Shown one piece after another: positions 57,661 to 63,543 of a stretch of 63,543 bases of DNA (positions within the stretch are counted from its first letter, which is position 1; the number at the start of each line of letters is the position of its first letter). The stretch lies in the NCBI GenBank assembly GCA_900541785.1, contig UQKY01000007.1:1-63543 (forward strand), given 5' to 3'. The notes under the pieces are model-generated. The model made no database searches, had not been told where the DNA came from, and saw nothing but the letters and a program-made list of their open reading frames with translations. Both the position numbers and the translations under genes were made by a program. The stretch comes from an uncultured Collinsella sp. (GTDB lineage: Bacteria > Actinomycetota > Coriobacteriia > Coriobacteriales > Coriobacteriaceae).

Positions 57661-58383
57661 ATGGCTTCAGATGTAAAAAAGATTCTGCTGGTCGAGGATG
57701 AGAAGGCAATCCGTGACGCTGTCGCTGCCTATCTCGAGCGCGAGGGCTATTGGGTTGTGGGCGTGGGCGACGGCCAGTCCGCTATCGAGGAGTTCGAGAA
57801 GCATCAGTTCGACCTGGTCGTGCTCGACCTCATGCTCCCTAAGATTCCCGGCGAGCGCGTTTGCCGCACCATTCGCGACACCTCGGATGTCCCCATCATT
57901 ATGCTGACGGCCAAGGGCGAGATCGAGGATCGTATTATCGGCCTCGAGCTCGGTGCCGACGACTACCTGATCAAGCCGTTCTCGCCGCGCGAGCTTGTCG
58001 CGCGCGTGCGCGCCTTGTTCCGCCGTGCCCACCAGGCCGATGAGCCGGCCGTCGAGGTGCTCGACTTTGGCGATCTGGTCATTGACATCTCGGGCCACAA
58101 GATTTTGGTCGAGGGCAAGGAAGTTGACCTGACGGCTTCCGAGTTCAAGCTGCTCACCACGCTTGCCCGTCACCCCGGCCGCGTCTACAACCGCATGGAG
58201 CTGGTCGAGAAGGTGCTCGGCTACGACTTTGAGGGTTACGAGCGCACCATCGACAGCCACGTGAAGAACCTTCGCGCCAAGCTGGGCGACGACCCCAAGA
58301 AGCCCAAGTGGCTCTACACCGTCCACGGTGTCGGCTACCGCTTCGAGGCTCCGACCAAGACCGATAAGTCGGACGAGAAATAA
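57661..58383 (+). CDS. OmpR/PhoB-family response regulator
   Basis: 240 residues. The receiver domain (about 7-120) has the acidic pocket VEDE, phospho-acceptor Asp56 in VVLDLMLP, and Lys in LIKPFSPREL. The C-terminal winged helix includes LTASEFKLLTTLARHPGRVY and the recognition helix ERTIDSHVKNLRAKLG. Start MASDVKKILLVEDE, with a G-rich ribosome site upstream. It pairs with the histidine kinase 12 nt downstream. Confidence 0.93.
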   Translation: MASDVKKILLVEDEKAIRDAVAAYLEREGYWVVGVGDGQSAIEEFEKHQFDLVVLDLMLPKIPGERVCRTIRDTSDVPIIMLTAKGEIEDRIIGLELGADDYLIKPFSPRELVARVRALFRRAHQADEPAVEVLDFGDLVIDISGHKILVEGKEVDLTASEFKLLTTLARHPGRVYNRMELVEKVLGYDFEGYERTIDSHVKNLRAKLGDDPKKPKWLYTVHGVGYRFEAPTKTDKSDEK

Positions 58384-58395
58384 AGGAAATCACAT

Positions 58396-59961
58396 ATGAC
58401 ACCTGCGCGCTTTGAAATCGGGCAAAAGCATAAGCAGGAGAACGAGGCGGGTTCCAAGGCTAGTTGGAACACGCCTCGTTCCGATTCACGGCCAACGATG
58501 AGTTATCCCTCGCGCATGGCCCTGGCTTTTGCCCTGACATCGCTCATGACGGTATTGGTGCTGGTGGGCGTAGTCTCCGTTGTATGGGGCACGGTTTTTA
58601 CGGATTACACGCGCTCCAATATTGTCGAAATCGCCAATTCCGCTGCCGAAAAGTTGGCAACGTCATATGAGGAAAACGGTTCTTGGACCGCGGGGGAGCT
58701 GCGTACGGTCGCGACATCGAGCTTGGTGTCCGACGATCTGGGTATGCAGGTCGTCAATAAAAAGGGCGTCATCGTCTACGACGACTCGTGGCCCTCGGCA
58801 AGCGCTACTGCCGATGTACGCGAAAATCAGGCGACGACCGACGATACGAGCGGAAAGAGGGCATCGCACAGCCCAGTCTCGTCTGCTCCCACCGATTCCA
58901 ATAGTGTTGCCAACGTCGAGATCGTGACGTCCTCCGGCGAGCACGTGGGTCAGGTCAAATTGTGGGCGGTTGGCTCCGATGCCCTGCTCACCAGGGCAGA
59001 CTCGGCATTCAGAGAGAAGACCTTTAACGCCATGGCCCTTGCCGCGGTTGTGGCCGTCTGCATCTCGGTCGTTATCGGAGCGCTTGTGTCGCGCATGCTC
59101 ACCAAGCCGATTCATCGTATTACCAGCACCGCCAAGCAGATTCGCGACGGCGATCTGTCCGCTCGTACGGGCTTGCGCGGCGATGATGAGATCGATCAGC
59201 TGGGAGAGACCTTCGACGAGATGGCCACCTCGCTCGAGAAGGACATGAAGCACGAGAAGCGCCTGACCTCTGATGTTGCCCACGAGCTGCGCACGCCGCT
59301 CATGGCCATGCTTGCAACGGTCGAGGCCATGCAAGACGGTGTGTATCCCACCGATGACGAACACCTGGAAACGGTCGCATCCGAGACGCGTCGTCTGGCC
59401 CGTCTGGTGCAGCAGATGCTCGACCTGTCGCGCATGGAAAACAGTACCGCGCCGCTCAACCTGGAGCCGGTGGATATGGTGCCGTTTGTGCGCTCGATTG
59501 TGAATGGCCAGGAGCGCCTGTTTGCCGACCGTGACCTGCGTTTGCGCTTTGCAGATGAGACACAGGGACACGATGACGTTGTCGAGGCAGATCCCGACAT
59601 GATCACGCAATGCGTCATCAACCTCTTGAGTAACGCCATGCGCTATACCCCCGAGGGGGGTTGGGTCGTGGTGTCGGTGCTTAGCGACCGCAAGCACGTC
59701 GATATCGCGGTTTCGGATACGGGCATCGGTATCGCCAAGGATGATTTGTCGCGCATCTTCGGTCGTTTTTGGCGTGCCGACGCTAGTCGCGCCCGCGAGG
59801 CGGGTGGCCTGGGCGTGGGCCTCGCCGTGACCAAGCAGATTGTCGAACGTCATCACGGCTACATATCCGTGGAGTCGGAGCTTGGAAAGGGTACGACTTT
59901 TACGATTCATCTGCCTCGCGAGCACACGGCGGACGCGGCATCTACTACAATGGAGCACTAG
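58396..59961 (+). CDS. Sensor histidine kinase
   Basis: 521 residues. Cytosolic N-terminus of 40 residues, TM1 about 41-68, extracytoplasmic sensor of about 140 residues with a Ser/Thr/Asp-rich low-complexity stretch (135-172), TM2 about 212-235, then HAMP. Phospho-acceptor His296 is in SDVAHELRTPLMAML. ATPase boxes: N NLLSNAMRYTPEGG, G1 SDTGIGI, G2 GGLGVGLAVTKQIV. Partner of the upstream regulator; signal unknown. AAGGA upstream of the ATG. Confidence 0.93.
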   Translation: MTPARFEIGQKHKQENEAGSKASWNTPRSDSRPTMSYPSRMALAFALTSLMTVLVLVGVVSVVWGTVFTDYTRSNIVEIANSAAEKLATSYEENGSWTAGELRTVATSSLVSDDLGMQVVNKKGVIVYDDSWPSASATADVRENQATTDDTSGKRASHSPVSSAPTDSNSVANVEIVTSSGEHVGQVKLWAVGSDALLTRADSAFREKTFNAMALAAVVAVCISVVIGALVSRMLTKPIHRITSTAKQIRDGDLSARTGLRGDDEIDQLGETFDEMATSLEKDMKHEKRLTSDVAHELRTPLMAMLATVEAMQDGVYPTDDEHLETVASETRRLARLVQQMLDLSRMENSTAPLNLEPVDMVPFVRSIVNGQERLFADRDLRLRFADETQGHDDVVEADPDMITQCVINLLSNAMRYTPEGGWVVVSVLSDRKHVDIAVSDTGIGIAKDDLSRIFGRFWRADASRAREAGGLGVGLAVTKQIVERHHGYISVESELGKGTTFTIHLPREHTADAASTTMEH

Positions 59962-60071
59962 CTTTTCGCTATTCGGTGAAGGAGGGGGTTTCGTCCCTGC
60001 CGCTCCGAGTTTGCGAAAACGTGCGGGAAAGAACCCGCATTACTGTCGTATTTTGGTAAGGAGTGACTCAC

Positions 60072-60959
60072 GTGACAACGATGGAGCGTCGTCCGGATTC
60101 CCGTGGCAAGGTTCGTGATATCTATGATGCCGGTGAAAACCTGCTGATGGTCGCCACCGACCGCATTTCTGCGTTCGATTTTATTCTCCCCGACGAGATT
60201 CCGTTTAAGGGAGAGGTGCTCAACCGCATCTCGGCATTCTGGTTTGATAAGTTTGCCGACATCGTTCCCAACCACCTCGTCTCCATCGACCCGACGGATT
60301 TCCCCGAGGAGTTTGCCGAGTATCGTGACTACCTCGCAGGCCGCGCCATGCTGGTCAAGAAGGCCCAGACGATTCCTATCGAGTGCATCGTCCGCGGCTA
60401 TCTGACCGGTTCGGGCAAGAAGACCTATGACGAGAACGGCACCGTCTGCGGCATTCAGCTGCCCGAGGGTCTGACCGAGGCCTCCAAGCTTCCCGAGCCG
60501 CTGTTCACGCCGTCCACGAAGGCCGAGATCGGCGACCACGACGAGAACATTTCGTTCGAGCGTTGCTGTGAGATCGTGGGTGAGGACATCGCCGCGCAGA
60601 TTCGCGATTTGTCCCTCAAGATTTACAAGGCCGCTGCCGAGTACGCCGCGACCCGTGGCATCATCATCGCCGACACCAAGTTCGAGTTCGGTGTCATCGA
60701 TGGCAAGGTTACGCTGATCGACGAGTGCCTCACGCCCGACTCCAGCCGTTTCTGGCCTGCCGCCAGCTACGAGGAGGGCAAGATTCAGCCCAGCTACGAC
60801 AAGCAATTCGTCCGCAATTGGCTCAAAGCCAACTGGGATATGACGGGGGAGACCCCGCACCTGCCCGCCGAGGTCATCGATGGCACGTCCGAGCGCTATC
60901 GCGAGGCCTTCCAGATCATCACGGGCTCCCAGTTCACAAGCATGAAGGAGAACGCATAA
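60072..60959 (+). CDS. purC: SAICAR synthetase
   Basis: 295 residues; ATP-dependent ligation of aspartate to CAIR in purine synthesis. Motifs RRPDSRGKVRDIYD, TDRISAFDF, and IADTKFEFG with LIDECLTPDSSRFWP. I take the GTG at 60072 because AAGGAG lies 8 nt upstream; the GTG at 60063 is inside the ribosome site, and an ATG at 60081 is also possible. The next gene starts directly after its stop. Confidence 0.95.
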   Translation: MTTMERRPDSRGKVRDIYDAGENLLMVATDRISAFDFILPDEIPFKGEVLNRISAFWFDKFADIVPNHLVSIDPTDFPEEFAEYRDYLAGRAMLVKKAQTIPIECIVRGYLTGSGKKTYDENGTVCGIQLPEGLTEASKLPEPLFTPSTKAEIGDHDENISFERCCEIVGEDIAAQIRDLSLKIYKAAAEYAATRGIIIADTKFEFGVIDGKVTLIDECLTPDSSRFWPAASYEEGKIQPSYDKQFVRNWLKANWDMTGETPHLPAEVIDGTSERYREAFQIITGSQFTSMKENA

Positions 60960-61535
60960 GTGAGTACCCGTAGCGCCACGAACAAGCGCACGCAGTCCCA
61001 TGAAGTTACCGGGGTTGCGCGCAAGTCCGCCGCATCTGCTAAGCCCGCCCGCCAGGCAGCGAGCTCCGTTCGCGTCGTGCCGGCATCATCCAAGGCACGC
61101 CGCAAAGAGCTCGAGAAGGGTGAAAACCTGGAAGGCCTTTCCAAGGAGGAGAAGCGCGCCCGCAAGGCCAAGCAGCGTGCTCGTGAGGATCGTATCTACA
61201 CGGTGTCGAATATTCTCCTCAAGCAGGATGAGGACTACACCAAGCGCCGTCGTATCTGGTGGGCCGTGCTCGCCATCGGCATGGTACTCGTCGTGGCAAT
61301 TTGGGCTTCGCTTTACTTCGCTCCCGGCGGCACGGTGTCCAGTCCCGTCCAGATGGTCGGCATCGTTTTGTCCTATGTCATCATTCTGGGTGACTTTATC
61401 TACGACTTCGTTCGTATTCGTCCCCTGCGCAACATGTACCGCACGCAGGCCGAGGGCATGTCCGAGAACAAGCTCAACGCTCTTATTGAGCGCGCGGCTG
61501 CCGAGGAGGACAAGAAGGACTCCAAGAAGAAGTAG
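60960..61535 (+). CDS. Two-helix membrane protein with long basic N-terminus
   Basis: 191 residues, GTG start abutting the purC stop. The first 95 residues are Lys/Arg/Ala-rich and probably disordered or coiled (KARRKELEKGENLEG, then EEKRARKAKQRAREDR). Two membrane segments follow at about 99-118 and 131-150, then a charged tail KKDSKKK. The layout recalls the actinobacterial DUF3043 type, but I do not firmly recognise it. Function unknown. Confidence 0.7.
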   Translation: MSTRSATNKRTQSHEVTGVARKSAASAKPARQAASSVRVVPASSKARRKELEKGENLEGLSKEEKRARKAKQRAREDRIYTVSNILLKQDEDYTKRRRIWWAVLAIGMVLVVAIWASLYFAPGGTVSSPVQMVGIVLSYVIILGDFIYDFVRIRPLRNMYRTQAEGMSENKLNALIERAAAEEDKKDSKKK

Positions 61536-61565
61536 CGTTTGTATCCATACTTATCGCTAAGATAT

Positions 61566-61597
61566 AAGGCGCGTCGTTTTTACGGCGCGCCTTTTTA
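61566..61597 (+). terminator. Terminator after the purC unit
   Basis: AAGGCGCG / CGCGCCTT stem followed by TTT. Confidence 0.8.
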
Positions 61598-61624
61598 CTG
61601 TTCTATAGATAGATGGAGTGGCAC

Positions 61625-62905
61625 ATGATTCGAGCTGCCCTGACGGTCGAAGAGGCTCTGGAGGGCATGAAGGCCCTGGAGCCCAAGATTAAAAACTACG
61701 CGCGCCTGGTCGTCCGCAAGGGCGTAAACGTCAAACCCGGCCAGGAGGTTGTCGTTCAGTCTCCGGTTGAGTGCGCGCCGTTTGCGCGCGTGGTGGTCGC
61801 GGAGGCCTATGCTGCCGGCGCCGGCCACGTGACGGTCATTTGGGCTGACGATGCCATGACAAGGCTTACGTACGAGCATGTCGATAAAAGCTATTTTGAG
61901 CAGACGCCCGAGTGGAAGCGCCTGCAGCTGGATTCCCTGGCCCAGGACGGTGCCTGCTTTATCTTTATTGAGGGTGCGGATCCTGCAGCCCTCAAGGGCA
62001 TCGATCCAGCCAAGCCGGCCGCGGCATCCAAGGCGAGGAATACGCAGTGCAAAGTTTTCCGCCGTGGACTGGATTACAACATCAATCCGTGGTGCATCGC
62101 CGGCGCTCCGGTCGTGGCTTGGGCGCACGAGGTGTTCCCGGGAGACGCCGATGAGGTTGCAATCTATAAGCTGTGGAATGCGATTCTTCACACCGCTCGC
62201 GCCGATGGCCAGGACCCGGAGAGCGACTGGGAGCTTCATGACGCGGCGTTCGAAAAGAACTTGCGCTTCCTGAACGACAATCGTTTTGACCGCCTACATT
62301 ACACCGCGGCAAATGGAACCGATCTGACGATTGGCATGACGAAGGGTCACGAGTGGGCCGGCGGCAAGGGTAAGACGCCCGATGGACACCCCTTCTTCCC
62401 CAACATCCCCACCGAGGAGGTCTTCACCTCGCCTGATCGTATGCGTGCCGACGGTATCGTGTACTCGGCCATGCCGCTCATTCACCACGGTAATAAGGTT
62501 GACGATTTTTGGATTAAGTTCGAGGCTGGCCGCGTAGTGGACTACGATGCCCGTGTGGGCAAGGCGACGCTTGCGAGCATTATTGACACCGATGAAGGTG
62601 CCGCTCATCTGGGCGAGGTCGCGCTCATTTCCAAGAACACTCCGATCCGCGAAAGCGGCGTTCTGTTCTATGACACGCTCTATGACGAGAACGCCAGCTG
62701 CCATCTTGCGCTGGGCGTCGGCTTCCCCGAGTGCATCGAGGGTGGGTATGACATGTCCAAGGAGGAGCTCTTGGAGCATGGCGTTAACGTCTCGAGCACG
62801 CACGTCGATTTTATGATCGGCACGGACGACATCGATATTACGGGCATTACGCCTGATGGACGTGAAGTTGTGATTTTCCAGAACGGCCAATGGAGTTGGG
62901 AATAG
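61625..62905 (+). CDS. M29-family aminopeptidase (AmpS/PepS-like)
   Basis: 426 residues; cytosolic metallo-aminopeptidase. Candidate ligands of the two-metal site are seen in order: Glu in IPTEEVFTSPD, Glu in AHLGEVALIS, His in NASCHLALG, and His and Asp in STHVDFMIG. Starts MIRAALTVEEALEG with GGAG six bases upstream. Length and motifs match the family. Substrate preference is unknown. Confidence 0.92.
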   Translation: MIRAALTVEEALEGMKALEPKIKNYARLVVRKGVNVKPGQEVVVQSPVECAPFARVVVAEAYAAGAGHVTVIWADDAMTRLTYEHVDKSYFEQTPEWKRLQLDSLAQDGACFIFIEGADPAALKGIDPAKPAAASKARNTQCKVFRRGLDYNINPWCIAGAPVVAWAHEVFPGDADEVAIYKLWNAILHTARADGQDPESDWELHDAAFEKNLRFLNDNRFDRLHYTAANGTDLTIGMTKGHEWAGGKGKTPDGHPFFPNIPTEEVFTSPDRMRADGIVYSAMPLIHHGNKVDDFWIKFEAGRVVDYDARVGKATLASIIDTDEGAAHLGEVALISKNTPIRESGVLFYDTLYDENASCHLALGVGFPECIEGGYDMSKEELLEHGVNVSSTHVDFMIGTDDIDITGITPDGREVVIFQNGQWSWE

Positions 62906-62924
62906 TCCCAGACCGTGGTACAAT
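62896..62924 (+). promoter_or_regulatory. Promoter of tRNA-Lys
   Basis: -10 TACAAT (62919-62924) with a weak -35 TTGGGA (62896-62901) and a 17-nt spacer; it overlaps the end of the aminopeptidase gene. Confidence 0.55.
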
Positions 62925-62933
62925 GCCACCCGC

Positions 62934-63006
62934 GGGCCGTTAGCTCAGCTGGCAGAGCAGGGGACTTTTAATCCCAAGGTCCAGGGTTCGAACCCCTGAC
63001 GGCCCA
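62934..63006 (+). tRNA. tRNA-Lys (anticodon TTT)
   Basis: 73 nt to the discriminator A. Acceptor GGGCCGT/ACGGCCC, D-arm AGCTCAGCTGGCAGAGC, anticodon loop CTTTTAA giving TTT, T-arm CAGGGTTCGAACCCCTG. CCA is not encoded: the next bases are CCC. The other four tRNA genes of the window encode CCA. Confidence 0.95.
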
Positions 63007-63019
63007 CCCAAGATTGTTG

Positions 63020-63051
63020 AGACGGTCAACTCCGGTTGGCCGTCTTTTTTG
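63020..63051 (+). terminator. Terminator after tRNA-Lys
   Basis: AGACGGTCAAC / GTTGGCCGTCT with a short loop, then TTTTTG. Confidence 0.88.
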
Positions 63052-63063
63052 TCGCCCTTTCAT

Positions 63064-63254
63064 GGGTTCGAACCCGTCGGAGCGCGGAGCTGAGTAAACG
63101 CGTGAGCGTTTGCCAGCGCAGCGCGCAAGGCGCGAAAGCGCCGCAGCGGCCGCCTGCGGAGCAGGCTGAACCCCTGACGGCCCACCATGGAATAGAAAGC
63201 GATCAACTCCGGTTGGTCGCTTTTTTGTTGCCGGTGCACGGGTTCGAACCCGAA
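63064..63254. repeat. tRNA-Lys tail array: T-arm mimics, hairpins, copied tRNA 3' end and copied terminator
   Basis: In order: T-arm-like GGGTTCGAACCCGT (63064-63077); hairpin AAACGC-GTGA-GCGTTT (63096-63111); GGCGC-GAAA-GCGCC hairpin near 63129-63142; GCCTGC-GGA-GCAGGC (63152-63166); a perfect 19-nt copy of the tRNA-Lys 3' end (63168-63186), here continuing as CCA; a terminator (63197-63226) closely resembling the first one; another T-arm-like site (63238-63254). Same design as downstream of tRNA-Gly. Confidence 0.85.
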
Positions 63255-63543
63255 CTTCTCTAAATATAAGAACGCTTGGCGAACAAAACCTGCCTTTTAC
63301 CGACGGGAAACAAATAGCTGATGCTTTTGGAGTAAAGTGACGCTCCAGAGATGACCGATGCCTTAACACCTATAAACCAGCTGGTCATCGCCAATATCAG
63401 AAGCTGCTGCTTCAGTTTTAACCTCAGTGATGCGACTGAGGGACCTGTTCATTTGTGAACAAAATATGGAGTGCGCGATTCCCGCCCCCGGGGGCCCTCC
63501 GGTCTGGCAATATATCTCCTTGCCGCGCGGCCCGGTCGAACCG
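63255..63543. other. Window end without recognised gene
   Basis: About 290 bp. No convincing coding frame. A small palindrome GTTCATTTGTGAAC lies near 63447-63460, and GC-rich inverted segments (CCCCCGGGGG near 63488) are present. Nothing identifiable. Confidence 0.5.

Noticed and set aside
63064..63254. A second tRNA-Lys or tRNA remnant
   Set aside because: Only the 3' 19 nt and T-arm-like palindromes occur; no anticodon arm.
62968..63369. 133-codon minus-strand frame at the window end
   Set aside because: It translates the tRNA-Lys tail and its copies (a repeated PTGVDR phrase arises from the duplicated terminator), so it is not a gene.

Overview
The window looks like the replication-origin region of a high-GC, Gram-positive actinobacterium. 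I infer class Coriobacteriia, most likely a Collinsella-like gut commensal. The signs are the rpmH-rnpA-yidD-yidC-jag-rsmG-parA-parB block, the dnaA-dnaN-recF-DUF721-gyrB-gyrA block, high GC with GTG/TTG starts, an LPXTG thioester adhesin and a Tat-type lipoprotein. The species is inference; no 16S rRNA gene is present.

Layout: almost every gene left of about 34.13 kb is on the minus strand and most genes to the right are on the plus strand, so transcription diverges from a presumed origin at 34.13-34.47 kb. Left arm, moving away from the origin: a GHKL-ATPase/winged-helix gene with dnaA, dnaN, recF, a DciA-like gene, gyrB, gyrA, tRNA-Ile, a bifunctional-nuclease-family gene and two small hypotheticals, typA, two plus-strand membrane genes (bactofilin-like and TRIC/UPF0126), a nuclease-like gene between 79-bp palindromic inverted repeats, two tRNA-Ser genes, the rpsF-ssb-rpsR-rplI operon, dnaB, purA, purD, a Nudix hydrolase, an ABC exporter with a membrane protein, and carA-carB. 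Right arm: rpmH, rnpA, yidD, yidC, jag, rsmG, three parS sites, parA, parB, rlmN (minus), ddl, a DinG-type helicase fused to an exonuclease, two WYL regulators (minus), a very large M28-like membrane protein, a thioester/Cna-B surface adhesin (minus), tRNA-Gly, purB, a TSCPD protein, a Tat lipoprotein, a two-component pair, purC, an M29 aminopeptidase and tRNA-Lys.

How the genes work together: the core is replication initiation (dnaA, dnaN, dnaB, DciA-like), topology (gyrAB), repair (recF, DinG-like), segregation (parABS), ribosome and membrane biogenesis (rpmH, rnpA, yidCD, jag, rpsF-ssb-rpsR-rplI) and nucleotide synthesis (carAB; purA, B, C and D at scattered sites). carA has a PyrR-box-like hairpin next to its Shine-Dalgarno.

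Most unusual: (1) a PD-(D/E)XK-like gene bracketed by 79-bp inverted repeats that are themselves palindromic, beside tRNA-Ser; (2) arrays downstream of tRNA-Gly and tRNA-Lys where the tRNA 3' end is copied after a run of small hairpins, with T-arm mimics; (3) a GHKL ATPase with a Gln/Pro/Tyr-rich linker and a winged-helix C-terminus in the dnaA operon; (4) a DnaA whose DNA-recognition helix departs from consensus together with repeated variant boxes (TTTTCAACA) at the origin; (5) an apparently catalytically degenerate M28 peptidase split by a long acidic insertion. Several other long palindromes lie between genes. No CRISPR array, insertion-sequence transposase, rRNA gene or metabolite riboswitch was recognised.
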